This document shows positions 1-6,060 of a stretch of 7,692 bases of DNA, one piece after another (position 1 is the first letter of the stretch; each line of letters begins with the position of its first letter). Source of the DNA: Planctomycetia bacterium (lineage in GTDB: Bacteria > Planctomycetota > Phycisphaerae > Phycisphaerales > SM1A02). Both the position numbers and the translations under genes were made by a program. Under the pieces are notes generated by a model. It was not told the origin of the DNA. It ran no database searches and saw only the letters and a list, made by a program, of their open reading frames with translations. The DNA lies in contig SYPI01000039.1 of NCBI GenBank assembly GCA_005804005.1, positions 1 through 7,692 on the forward strand, read 5' to 3'.

Positions 1-104
1 CCACGATTGAGAGTGTTGTTCTTGATGACCACATGCTTGCGGTGATTCCGCACCGCATTGCGGATACGGGTGAGCATGTCGGCGGTCAGATCTTGCATTG
101 ACAT
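1..104 (-). CDS. rpsH: 30S ribosomal protein S8, N-terminal fragment (runs off the left edge)
   Basis: S8 binds 16S rRNA helix 21 in the central domain and is an early 30S assembly protein. Only the first 34 codons and two bases lie in the window. The protein starts MSMQDLTADMLTRIRNAVRN, which matches the family opening (MSMQD..ADMLTRIRN in E. coli). The next residues, HRKHVVIKNN, are more divergent than usual. A Shine-Dalgarno sequence GAGAGGA lies about 8 nt before the ATG at 104, just behind the rpsN stop; a second ATG two codons in is less well placed. In E. coli S8 represses the spc operon by binding its mRNA, but nothing in this fragment tests that. The identification rests on the N-terminal motif and on its expected place after rpsN. 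Confidence 0.93.
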   Translation of the reverse strand, partial: MSMQDLTADMLTRIRNAVRNHRKHVVIKNNTLNR

Positions 105-118
105 GAGTTAGTCCTCTC

Positions 119-304
119 TCACCAAGATGCCTTGCGCATCCCGGGAATGAGCCCTTGCAGCGCCAACTCGCGCAGCATGATGCGGCTGATGCGGAACTTG
201 CGGTAGTAGCCGCGGGCGCGGCCGGTGATCTCACAACGGTTGTGTTGCCGCGTTGAGAACTTGCGCTTCTCAGTCATACGGGCGAATGCTCGCTTACTTG
301 CCAT
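119..304 (-). CDS. rpsN: 30S ribosomal protein S14, short form with a degenerate zinc site
   Basis: S14 sits in the head of the 30S subunit next to S3 and S10. The protein has 61 residues and ends IPGMRKASW, exactly the length and ending of the zinc-binding short type (type Z, as in Bacillus RpsN). The zinc ligands are mostly gone: Cys is kept at position 24, but the other three expected positions hold Thr27, Ser40 and Met43. It is therefore a 'C-minus short' S14, which cannot form the usual four-cysteine zinc site. Conserved surrounding residues remain (RCEITGR at 23-29, [13 protein letters not shown] at 35-47). It follows rplE after 23 nt, with GAGG close to the ATG, and rpsH follows after 14 nt. 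The assignment is secure; only the metal-free state is inferred. Confidence 0.96.
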   Translation of the reverse strand: MASKRAFARMTEKRKFSTRQHNRCEITGRARGYYRKFRISRIMLRELALQGLIPGMRKASW

Positions 305-327
305 AGTGCCTCAATCGCTCCCGCGCC

Positions 328-921
328 TCAGGCGCGCTTGCTCTTCTCCTCGGGACGGGTGAACGGCAGGCCGAGCTCGCCAAGAACGAAGCGACTCAGC
401 TTCGGGTTGCTCCGCTCCAGCACGATGTTGATGTGCATGCCGTGGGTGAAGTTCACCTGGGCCATGTTGATTTCCGGCCAGACCGCCTGCTCGGTCAGAC
501 CGAACGAGAAGCAGCCCCCCTTGTCGAAACCCTTCTCGCTGATGCCGCGGAAGTCCTTGATGCGCGGCGTGGCCAGATTGAAGAGCCGATCGAGGAACGA
601 CCACATCCGATCGCGGCGCAGGGTGACCATAAAGGCGCTCGGCGCCCCCTCGCGAACCTTGAAGTTCGACACGGCCTTCTTGGCCATGATCATGATCGGG
701 CGCTGCCCGCCGATCTTGACGAAGGTGTCGATGATGGTGTCGCGGGTCTCCGGCTTGAGCTTCTGGTTGTCCAGCGCCTTGCCGATGCCGCAATTGATGA
801 CGACCTTGGCCACCCGCGGCATCTGCATGCGGTTGGTCAGCCCGAACTCAGCCATCACCTTGGGGAGCACCTGCTCCTCGAAGTGGGCCTGAAGACGCGG
901 CTTGGTTGCTGTGGCGGTCAT
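328..921 (-). CDS. rplE: 50S ribosomal protein L5
   Basis: L5 binds 5S rRNA and the central protuberance of the 50S subunit and touches the P-site tRNA. The 197-residue protein carries the family landmarks: MQMPRVAKVVINCGIG (32-47), TLRRDRMWSFLDRL (100-113), RIKDFRG (120-126) and the SFGLTEQ..WPEI segment (139-151). The frame stays open upstream into rplX, but the start at 921 is chosen because AAGGAG lies 7 nt before this ATG and because homology begins here. It is somewhat longer than E. coli L5 (179), with a short polar N-terminal addition (MTATATK) and a basic C-terminal tail (EEKSKRA). It begins 16 nt after rplX. SFGLTEQ in place of the proteobacterial sequence fits a planctomycete-type L5 as I remember them. 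Confidence 0.97.
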   Translation of the reverse strand: MTATATKPRLQAHFEEQVLPKVMAEFGLTNRMQMPRVAKVVINCGIGKALDNQKLKPETRDTIIDTFVKIGGQRPIMIMAKKAVSNFKVREGAPSAFMVTLRRDRMWSFLDRLFNLATPRIKDFRGISEKGFDKGGCFSFGLTEQAVWPEINMAQVNFTHGMHINIVLERSNPKLSRFVLGELGLPFTRPEEKSKRA

Positions 922-937
922 GACGATGCTCCTTGGA

Positions 938-1273
938 TCACTTACTGGTGGCCTTGCGCAGGGTGTGCAGTTCCTTGCCACCGCGAACGGCGACGCGCAC
1001 CTTGCTGCCATCGGGCTTGGAAACGAAGCGCACCCGGGTCGGCTTGCCGTCGACCACCGGGCTGACATTGCTGATGTGCAGCGGCATCTCACGCTCCACG
1101 CTGCCGCCTTGCGGGCGGGCCTGCGAAGCCTTGAGGCGCTTGGTGCGCACATTCACCCCGCGCACATAGACGCGGTTGTTACTCACGTCGACGCGCAAGA
1201 TCTCGCCGACCGAGCCGCGAAAATCGCCGCTGGTGACGATGACCTGATCACCGCGCTTTACATGGGCTGGCAT
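938..1273 (-). CDS. rplX: 50S ribosomal protein L24
   Basis: L24 is an assembly-initiating protein that binds domain I of 23S rRNA near the tunnel exit. The 111-residue product opens with a KOW motif (HVKRGDQVIVTSGDFRGSVG, 4-23), followed by the second half of the family (PQGG at 54-57, EREMPLHISNV at 60-70). Length is close to the usual 100-110. The ATG lies one base after the rplN stop, so its Shine-Dalgarno GGAGGTGG is inside the last codons of rplN, which suggests translational coupling between the two. Confidence 0.97.
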   Translation of the reverse strand: MPAHVKRGDQVIVTSGDFRGSVGEILRVDVSNNRVYVRGVNVRTKRLKASQARPQGGSVEREMPLHISNVSPVVDGKPTRVRFVSKPDGSKVRVAVRGGKELHTLRKATSK

Positions 1274-1274
1274 T

Positions 1275-1661
1275 TCAGACCACCTCCGTCGCCAGTGAGA
1301 CGATCTTCATGTAGTTCTTCTCCCGCAGTTCACGAGCCACGGCGCCGAAGATCCGGGTGCCCTTGGGATTACCGTCTTCGTCGATCAGCACACAGGCGTT
1401 GGAGTCAAAGCGCACATAGGAACCGTCGTCACGCCGCTTGGGGTAGCGCACCCGAACGATGATGGCCTTGACCTTGTCGCCAGCCTTGACATCGCTGTTG
1501 GGCAGGGCCTTCTTGACCGTGCAGACAATCCGATCGCCGACCGTCATGGTCAGACGGCGGAAGCGACCGCGGGCGGTCGAGGCGCCCAGCACGCCGATGA
1601 CCATTGCCTCGCGCGCGCCGCTGTTGTCGGCGACTTCCAGTCTGGATTCTTTCTGGATCAT
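1275..1661 (-). CDS. rplN: 50S ribosomal protein L14
   Basis: L14 lies on the subunit interface of the 50S, contacts 16S rRNA helix 14 and is the binding partner of the silencing factor RsfS. The 128 residues show MIQ..S.L.VADNSGA (1-16), [10 protein letters not shown] (84-93), GTRIFG (101-106) and the closing [10 protein letters not shown] (119-128). Compared with E. coli L14 the loop after VLG is about six residues longer ([15 protein letters not shown]), which accounts for the extra length. GAGGAG lies 9 nt before the ATG. It starts 18 nt after rpsQ and is followed by rplX after one base. Confidence 0.98.
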   Translation of the reverse strand: MIQKESRLEVADNSGAREAMVIGVLGASTARGRFRRLTMTVGDRIVCTVKKALPNSDVKAGDKVKAIIVRVRYPKRRDDGSYVRFDSNACVLIDEDGNPKGTRIFGAVARELREKNYMKIVSLATEVV

Positions 1662-1679
1662 GGCTGTGTTCTCCTCTGA

Positions 1680-1997
1680 TCAGGCGCCGGCGGCCTTTTC
1701 GCCGTAGACGATTTCTGCGGCCTCTGGGGCCCGCTCAACGATGCGCACCAGCGTCCAGCGCTTGGTGCGGGAAATGGGTCGACACTCGGCGATCTCCACC
1801 CGATCTCCGAGCTTGCTCTCGTTGCCCTCGTCATGCACATGGAGGACGGAACGATGACGGACATACTTGCCGTAGCGCGGATGGCGCACCAGCGAACTGA
1901 TGACCACCTTGCGGGTCTTGGCGCGCGAAGCGGTAGCCACCACGCCAATGCGGCGCGGAGCGCGGTCGGGCACCTTCAGGGAAGCGGCATGGCTCAT
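1680..1997 (-). CDS. rpsQ: 30S ribosomal protein S17
   Basis: S17 is a primary 16S rRNA binder of OB fold in the body of the 30S subunit. The 105-residue protein contains the family core: [19 protein letters not shown] (15-33), HPRYGKY (39-45), [11 protein letters not shown] (55-65) and [10 protein letters not shown] (72-81). It is longer than E. coli S17 (84) because of an N-terminal extension of about 14 residues and an alanine-rich C-terminal tail. The usual SDKM..T in the first strand is replaced by TASRAKT. The start codon overlaps the rpmC stop by 4 nt (ATGA), and GAGGAG precedes it by 6 nt inside rpmC, an arrangement typical of translational coupling. Confidence 0.97.
   Translation of the reverse strand: MSHAASLKVPDRAPRRIGVVATASRAKTRKVVISSLVRHPRYGKYVRHRSVLHVHDEGNESKLGDRVEIAECRPISRTKRWTLVRIVERAPEAAEIVYGEKAAGA
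1994..1997 (-). promoter_or_regulatory. ATGA stop/start overlap of rpmC and rpsQ
   Basis: The TGA stop of rpmC and the ATG of rpsQ share four bases, with GAGGAG 6 nt upstream inside rpmC. This suggests re-initiation by ribosomes finishing L29. A one-base TGATG overlap joins rplD and rplW in a similar way at 5259. Confidence 0.8.
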
Positions 1998-2200
1998 GCG
2001 TTGCTCCTCGCGGCGGTGCCGCGGGTGGTCGTCTCGGTCTGCAGGCGCGCCAGGTCCTTACGCAGCTTCTTGAACTGCGAGGTGTCGGCAATCTTGTCGG
2101 ACACCGCCTGGGTGCGCATGTCGAAGAGCTTGCGGCGCACCCGGGTCGATTCGACCGACAACTCCTCGTCGGTGAGTTTCTTTACTTCGCTCATTTCCAT
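1994..2200 (-). CDS. rpmC: 50S ribosomal protein L29
   Basis: L29 sits at the polypeptide exit next to L23, at the docking site for SRP and trigger factor. The small, charged, helical protein has the L29 pattern: LTDEEL near the start, [20 protein letters not shown] in the middle and [12 protein letters not shown] towards the end. Three in-frame ATGs lie close together at 2206, 2200 and 2194. AGGAG is 3 nt before the first, 9 nt before the second and 15 nt before the third. I chose 2200 (68 residues, MEMSEVKKL), since 9 nt matches the spacing of neighbouring genes. The 2206 start would give 70 residues and cannot be excluded. Its stop overlaps the rpsQ start. Confidence 0.93.
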   Translation of the reverse strand: MEMSEVKKLTDEELSVESTRVRRKLFDMRTQAVSDKIADTSQFKKLRKDLARLQTETTTRGTAARSNA

Positions 2201-2216
2201 GGTCATGCGCTCCTGA

Positions 2217-2636
2217 TCAGACTGCTATCCGGCGGCCGACAAAGCGGCAGCGAACCGGCATCTTGTGCGCCACTCGGGCGAAAGCCTGCTTGGCCAGATC
2301 CTCGGACACTCCGGCAATCTCAAAGAGCATCGTGCCGGGCTTGATGCACGCCGCCCAGAACTCCACCTCGGCCTTGCCGGTTCCCATGCGGGTTTCCAGC
2401 GGCTTCTTGCTAATGGGCTTGTCGGGGAAAACGCGGATGTACAACTTGCCGGCGCGGCGCAGGAAGTGCTGGGCGGCGATGCGGCCCGCTTCGATCTGCC
2501 GACCCGACAGCCAGTGGGTCTCCAGCGCCTGAAGGCCGTAGTCACCGAAGGCGACATAGTTGCCGCGGGTGGCGTTGCCCTTCATCTTGCCGCGCTGCTG
2601 CTTGCGGTACTTGACTCGCTTGGGCATCAGTGCCAT
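2217..2636 (-). CDS. rplP: 50S ribosomal protein L16
   Basis: L16 is a late-assembling 50S protein that organises the A-site side of the peptidyl-transferase region. Landmarks in the 139 residues are MPKRVKYRKQQRGKMKG (4-20), SGRQIEAGRIA (44-54), the FPDKPISKKPLETRMGTGKAE stretch at 70-90, and CIKPGTMLFEIAGV (97-110). Arg83 in RMGTGK corresponds to the arginine that E. coli YcfD hydroxylates. The length is normal (E. coli 136). The ATG at 2636 has AGAGGAG 7 nt upstream; the internal ATG at 2627 lacks this. It begins 30 nt after rpsC and rpmC follows closely. Confidence 0.98.
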   Translation of the reverse strand: MALMPKRVKYRKQQRGKMKGNATRGNYVAFGDYGLQALETHWLSGRQIEAGRIAAQHFLRRAGKLYIRVFPDKPISKKPLETRMGTGKAEVEFWAACIKPGTMLFEIAGVSEDLAKQAFARVAHKMPVRCRFVGRRIAV

Positions 2637-2666
2637 GGGTGGTCTCCTCTGCGTCCCTTCTAAGCG

Positions 2667-3371
2667 TCAGCGACGGCCACGAGCGCGAGCGCGCCCGCCG
2701 GCAGCGGTCGACTGATACTCATCAGCCTGCTGCTCAGTAAACATGCCCTTGAAGACCCAGACCTTCACCCCGAGGGCGCCGTAGGTGGTGAAGGCGTGCG
2801 ACAGTGCGTAATCGACATTGGCCTGCAGGGTCGACAGGGGAATCGAGCCTAGGCGCTGCTCCAGCGTGCGGCTCATTTCCGCGCCACCGAGGCGGCCAGC
2901 CAGCAGGATGCGCACACCGATTGCGCCGTTCTGAATGGCGTTCTCGCAGCGCTGCTTGAGCACGCGGCGGAAGTTGGCGCGCTTCTTCAACTGCTCGGCG
3001 ATTGTTTCGGCGATCAGCTTGGCGTCGATTTCCGGATTGCGAACTTCGATGACATTGACCACCACCTTGCGGCCAGTCATGGCCTGCAGGTCGGCGACCA
3101 ACTGATCCTTGCCCGCGCCCTTCTGTCCGGCAACCTGGCCGGGGCGAGCGGTTTTGATGATGACCGTCAACTCCTCGCGGGTGCGCTCGATGTGCACATC
3201 GCTCACCGCCGCGAACGGCGGAGTGCGGTTGAGGCGCTTGTCGAGGTACTTGCGGATCTTGTAATCCTCAACAAGCAGCTCGCCGAAGAGAGCCTTCGGG
3301 GCGAACCAGCGGCTCTTGTGCGCCTCGGTCACACCGACGCGAAAGCCGAATGGATGGGTCTTCTGTCCCAT
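2667..3371 (-). CDS. rpsC: 30S ribosomal protein S3
   Basis: S3 lies in the head of the 30S subunit at the mRNA entry channel. In E. coli Arg131, Arg132 and Lys135 contribute to the ribosomal helicase; the matching FRRVLK is present here at 134-139. The 234 residues start MGQKTHPFGFRVG, have a KH domain with the GQKG loop (82-85), then RNPEIDAKLIAETIAEQL (111-128), GRLGGAEMSRT (159-169) and TTYGALGVKVWVFKG (195-209). An Arg/Gly-rich tail (GRARARGRR) closes the protein, as in many bacterial S3. AAGGA is 7 nt before the ATG, separated from it by a C-run. It starts 14 nt after rplV. Confidence 0.98.
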   Translation of the reverse strand: MGQKTHPFGFRVGVTEAHKSRWFAPKALFGELLVEDYKIRKYLDKRLNRTPPFAAVSDVHIERTREELTVIIKTARPGQVAGQKGAGKDQLVADLQAMTGRKVVVNVIEVRNPEIDAKLIAETIAEQLKKRANFRRVLKQRCENAIQNGAIGVRILLAGRLGGAEMSRTLEQRLGSIPLSTLQANVDYALSHAFTTYGALGVKVWVFKGMFTEQQADEYQSTAAGGRARARGRR

Positions 3372-3385
3372 GGGGGGGTCCTTGG

Positions 3386-3778
3386 TTAGGCGGATGCCTT
3401 GGCGGGCCGCTTGCTGCGGGCCTTGGTCTTGGTCTTGGTTTTGCGAGCCGAGCCGGCATCAACGGCCACAACGATGTGACTGGTGCGCTTCATGATCGGG
3501 TGAGAACGGCCGCGGTCCTTCTGCTGGAACCGCTTGATGGTCGGGCCCTCATCGACCCGGCTCTCGCTGACAATCAGCGTGGCCACATCGGCGTCGCCCT
3601 CTTCGGCGTTGGCTACTGCGGCTCGGATGGCCTTGGAGAACATCACGGCGGCGCGCTTGGGGCTGAACTGCAGCGCAGTCAGCGCGTCGGCGATGCCCTT
3701 GCCGCGGATGAGGTCAGCAACCAGGCGCGCCTTGCGCGGGGCGATGCGGGCAAATCGATGGGTGGAAGTGAAGGCCAT
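3386..3778 (-). CDS. rplV: 50S ribosomal protein L22 with an altered hairpin tip and a basic tail
   Basis: L22 contacts all six 23S domains and its long beta-hairpin lines the exit tunnel at the constriction with L4. The 130 residues include HRFARIAPRKARLVADLIRG (7-26), the VDEGPTIKRF strand (75-84) and KRTSHIVVAV (97-106). The hairpin tip reads QQKDRGRSHP (85-94), where E. coli has MPRAKGRADR at equal length, so it is not shortened. A lysine/arginine-rich tail follows (KTKTKTKARSKRPAK), taking it past the usual 110 residues; part of it is encoded by a hexanucleotide repeat. CGGAG precedes the ATG by 7 nt. It lies 18 nt after rpsS and ends in TAA, unlike most neighbours. Confidence 0.98.
   Translation of the reverse strand: MAFTSTHRFARIAPRKARLVADLIRGKGIADALTALQFSPKRAAVMFSKAIRAAVANAEEGDADVATLIVSESRVDEGPTIKRFQQKDRGRSHPIMKRTSHIVVAVDAGSARKTKTKTKARSKRPAKASA
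3423..3440 (-). repeat. rplV: Hexanucleotide tandem repeat in the rplV tail
   Basis: Three copies of a 6-bp unit (TTGGTC, TTGGTC, TTGGTT on the plus strand) encode the Lys-Thr repeat in the basic C-terminal tail of L22. It is in frame, so changes in copy number would only lengthen or shorten the tail. Confidence 0.7.
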
Positions 3779-3796
3779 GGGGCGTCTCCGGTTGGC

Positions 3797-4093
3797 TCAG
3801 GCGGCAGGCGTCTCGCCGCCGGCGATGCCTTCCTTCTTGTTCGTGTGACCGCGGAAAATGCGGGTGAGGCTGAACTCACCGAGCTTGTGACCGACCATGT
3901 CTTCGGTGCAGAAGACATCGATGAAGGTCCGGCCGTTGTGCACTTGGAAGGTGTGACCAACGAACTCGGGAACGATGGTGCAGGCCCGGGCCCAGGTCTT
4001 GATGGGCGACTTGCGGGTGCCAGCCGACATCTTCTCCACCTTGCGGTAGAGCTTCTCGTCGACGAACGGGCCCTTCTTTGTAGATCGTGACAT
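3797..4093 (-). CDS. rpsS: 30S ribosomal protein S19
   Basis: S19 is in the head of the 30S subunit, close to the A-site tRNA and the S13/L5 inter-subunit bridge. The 98-residue protein shows the family blocks [11 protein letters not shown] (2-12), [19 protein letters not shown] (31-49), [11 protein letters not shown] (51-61) and [18 protein letters not shown] (66-83). It is a few residues longer than E. coli S19 (92) because of an alanine/glycine-rich end. AAGGAA lies 6 nt before the ATG, and the gene begins 16 nt after rplB. Confidence 0.98.
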   Translation of the reverse strand: MSRSTKKGPFVDEKLYRKVEKMSAGTRKSPIKTWARACTIVPEFVGHTFQVHNGRTFIDVFCTEDMVGHKLGEFSLTRIFRGHTNKKEGIAGGETPAA

Positions 4094-4109
4094 TGGGGTT
4101 CCTTGAAGG

Positions 4110-4964
4110 TCAGACCTTCAACTGGCCATAGCGGCGGCTGTAACGGCGGCGGAGAATCCGCTCATCGCTGGCCTTGCCGCGACCGCGGGTGCGGCCGCCC
4201 TTGGATTGGGTGTTCGATGCGTTCGACGGTTCCTGACCGCCCTTGGACCGACCCTCACCACCGCCGTGCGGGTGCTGGTGGTGGCTCATGGCCATACCGC
4301 GGACGCGCGGACGGCGGCCCAGCCAACGAGCGCGGCCAGCCTTGCCCAGCACCACATTGGCGTGGTCGGAGTTGCCCACGGCACCGATGGTGGCGCGGCA
4401 GTCCATGGAAACCTGGCGGATTTCGCCCGACGGAAGGACCACGGTTGCCCAGCGGCCTTCCTTGTTGGTCAGGCGCGCGGCGTTGCCAGCCGAGCGGCAG
4501 AGCTTGCCACCCTGGCCGGGGAAAAGTTCGACATTGTGGATTTCGAAACCGGTGGGAATATGGCGCAGCGGCAGGCAGCAGCCGGGGCGCGGGTCGACCT
4601 GCTGCGCGGAGCTCACCACTGTGTCGCCAGCGGTGAGACCCTTGGGAGACAAGATGTAGCGCAGGGTGCCGTCGGCGTACTTCACCAGCGCGATGTGGCA
4701 ACTGCGATTGGGGTCGTACTCGATACCCACGACCAATGCTGGCTGGTCGTCCTTGGTGCGATCGAAGTCAATGGTGCGGTAGCGGCGCTTGTGGCCGCCG
4801 CCCTGCTGAATGACGGTGAGCTTGCCCTGGCAGTTGCGCGCGCCGGTCTTGTGGATCGGCTTGAGCAGGCTCTTCTCCGGCTTGGTCTTGGTGACCTCGG
4901 CATGGAGGTTCACCGACGCGTTGCGGCGGCCAGCGGTAGTTCTCTTGTAGACGCGGATGGGCAT
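4110..4964 (-). CDS. rplB: 50S ribosomal protein L2 with divergent residues around the HPHGGGEG motif
   Basis: L2 is one of the most conserved 50S proteins, needed for subunit association and for the structure of the peptidyl-transferase region. The 284 residues follow the family from end to end: [15 protein letters not shown] (55-69), [14 protein letters not shown] (81-94), GDTVVSS (113-119), [13 protein letters not shown] (153-165), [17 protein letters not shown] (207-223) and HPHGGGEGR (231-239). What is odd is the C-terminal part. NPVD, which normally precedes HPHGGGEG, is replaced by SHHQ (227-230). The stretch normally reading RHPVTPWG.PT is [11 protein letters not shown] (244-254). The length there is unchanged, so this is substitution and not a frameshift. 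GAAGGA precedes the ATG by 8 nt; it begins 16 nt after rplW. Confidence 0.98.
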   Translation of the reverse strand: MPIRVYKRTTAGRRNASVNLHAEVTKTKPEKSLLKPIHKTGARNCQGKLTVIQQGGGHKRRYRTIDFDRTKDDQPALVVGIEYDPNRSCHIALVKYADGTLRYILSPKGLTAGDTVVSSAQQVDPRPGCCLPLRHIPTGFEIHNVELFPGQGGKLCRSAGNAARLTNKEGRWATVVLPSGEIRQVSMDCRATIGAVGNSDHANVVLGKAGRARWLGRRPRVRGMAMSHHQHPHGGGEGRSKGGQEPSNASNTQSKGGRTRGRGKASDERILRRRYSRRYGQLKV

Positions 4965-4980
4965 GACGGTGATCCTTCGA

Positions 4981-5259
4981 TCAGAACAGTTCGATCTTGT
5001 CTTGGGCGTGAATCCGGACGATGGCCCGACGGGTGATCTTGCCCGGAACCAATCCGTACTTGAGACGGCGATCGGCCGCCTTCTGATTCAGCACATTCAC
5101 CTTGAGGACTCGCACCTTGTAGAGCGACTCCACGGCCTTCTTGACATCGGTGCGCGTGGCGCGACGATCGATCTCAAAGGTGAACTGATTGCGATCCGCC
5201 GAGCGGGCGGTGGCCTTCTCGGTGATCACCGGACGCTTGATGACATGAGTGGCTTCCAT
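4981..5259 (-). CDS. rplW: 50S ribosomal protein L23
   Basis: L23 surrounds the polypeptide exit and is the docking point for trigger factor and SRP. The 92 residues carry IKRPVITEKAT (7-17), FTFEIDRRATRTDVKKAVE (26-44), a VRVLKVNVLN strand (49-58) and an RRAIVRI segment (77-83), all as in bacterial L23 of normal length. Its ATG shares one base with the rplD stop (TGATG), with GAGGT 6 nt upstream inside rplD, so it is probably translated by coupling to rplD. Confidence 0.97.
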   Translation of the reverse strand: MEATHVIKRPVITEKATARSADRNQFTFEIDRRATRTDVKKAVESLYKVRVLKVNVLNQKAADRRLKYGLVPGKITRRAIVRIHAQDKIELF

Positions 5260-5915
5260 CAGGCGACCTCTTTCTCAGCCGCGTCGTAGCAGGTCTCATC
5301 GAGGAACGACTGCAGAGCAGCCTTCTCGATCACCAGATAGCGGTGGTTCAGCAGATCGAAGGCGCAGAGTTGGTCGATGCGGCTGACATCCACGCTCTGG
5401 AGATTGCGGGCAGAAAGCAGAGCATTGCGGTTCTCTGGGGCCAAGGCCACCAGACAGGTGCGATCGATACCCACCGCGCTGAGGGCCTTGCCGAACTCCG
5501 CTGTCTTGGGGGCGGCGAACTGCAGTCGGTCGAAGCACTTCACCTCGTTGTCGACCAGCTTGGCCAACAGCGCGTTGCGGTTGGCCAGACGGCGCATCTT
5601 GCGGGTGAGCTCGGTGCGCAGAGTCTCGCGGGTACGGCTCTTGGCGAAAGTCACACCGCCGCCCTTGCGACTGTTGACGCGCGAGGCGCCCACGCGTGAG
5701 TTGCCGGTGCCCTTTTGCTTATAGAGTTTGCGGGTCGAACCGTGCACTGTGCCGCGGCTCTTGGTGCGCGCCGAACCCTGGCGCTGATTGCCGTGGGTGA
5801 TCACATAGGCCTGCTTGAGCAGGGCAAAGCGCACCTCGCCTCCGAGGGTCTTTGGGTCGATCGACATTTCGTCGACCTGCTTGCCAGCCGTGTTGTAGAT
5901 GGGCAGCTTGATCAT
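5259..5915 (-). CDS. rplD: 50S ribosomal protein L4
   Basis: L4 is an early 50S assembly protein whose extended loop reaches the exit-tunnel constriction; in E. coli it also represses its own S10 operon. The 218 residues include RQGSARTKSRGTVHGSTRKL (45-64), KQKGTG (66-71), KGGGVTFAKSRTRE (84-97), RRLANRNALLAKLV (108-121), and a C-terminal LNHRYLVIEKAAL. In the tunnel loop the usual KPWRQKGTGRAR is KLYKQKGTGNSR. GSTRKLY and GGGVTFAK look like planctomycete L4 as I recall it. The ATG is preceded by GAAGGA at 6 nt. It is the only gene here with a long (145 nt) gap in front of it, and its stop overlaps the rplW start by one base. Confidence 0.97.
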   Translation of the reverse strand: MIKLPIYNTAGKQVDEMSIDPKTLGGEVRFALLKQAYVITHGNQRQGSARTKSRGTVHGSTRKLYKQKGTGNSRVGASRVNSRKGGGVTFAKSRTRETLRTELTRKMRRLANRNALLAKLVDNEVKCFDRLQFAAPKTAEFGKALSAVGIDRTCLVALAPENRNALLSARNLQSVDVSRIDQLCAFDLLNHRYLVIEKAALQSFLDETCYDAAEKEVA

Positions 5916-5927
5916 GGTCCGTCCTTC

Positions 5928-5941
5928 GCGGGTTGTCCCGC
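5928..5941 (-). repeat. Short hairpin next to the rplD ribosome binding site
   Basis: The mRNA sequence GCGGG-ACAA-CCCGC forms a perfect 5-bp stem with a 4-nt loop. One base separates it from GAAGGA, the Shine-Dalgarno sequence of rplD. It has no T-run, so it is not a terminator. It could limit or position ribosome access to rplD, but this is inference from position alone. Confidence 0.45.
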
Positions 5942-6016
5942 ACTCGCCTTCGCCTCCGCGCCGTCAGTCACAAATGGACGGTGGGCAGGCTCCGACTCGG
6001 TTCACTGACTTGTCGT

Positions 6017-6048
6017 GTCGGCGTGGTTCCCAGAGGGCCTTCGCCGAC
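6017..6048 (-). repeat. 7-bp inverted repeat just after rplC
   Basis: GTCGGCG and CGCCGAC are perfect 7-bp complementary arms separated by 18 bases, starting 12 nt beyond the rplC TAA stop. The loop can itself fold weakly (CCC/GGG). There is no following T-run, so an intrinsic terminator is unlikely. It might stabilise the 3' side of the rplC segment of the message. Confidence 0.45.
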
Positions 6049-6060
6049 GCTCAGGCAGGC

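Larger units (their letters stand above)
5916..6060 (-). other. 145-nt structured gap between rplC and rplD
   Basis: All other gaps in the operon are 30 nt or less, so this one stands out. It contains no convincing gene and no promoter-like pair of hexamers on the minus strand. It has four complementary pairs of arms: GCGGG-ACAA-CCCGC (5928-5941), ending just before the rplD Shine-Dalgarno; CCGTCC (mRNA, from 5976-5981) against GGACGG, which overlaps that Shine-Dalgarno (5919-5924); GTCAGT/ACTGAC (5963-5968 with 6004-6009); and GTCGGCG/CGCCGAC (6017-6023 with 6042-6048). In a GC-rich stretch some 6-bp matches are expected by chance, so a regulatory RNA is only a possibility. Confidence 0.5.

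Noticed and set aside
922..1152. Upstream extension of the L5 reading frame by 77 codons into rplX
   Set aside because: Homology to L5 begins at the ATG at 921, which has a strong Shine-Dalgarno; the extension is rplX read in another frame.
5912..5971. A 19-codon frame on the minus strand with a GTG start, in the rplC-rplD gap, whose stop overlaps the rplD start by 4 nt
   Set aside because: There is no Shine-Dalgarno sequence before the GTG, the peptide is low-complexity, and no family is recognisable. The overlap with rplD is probably chance.
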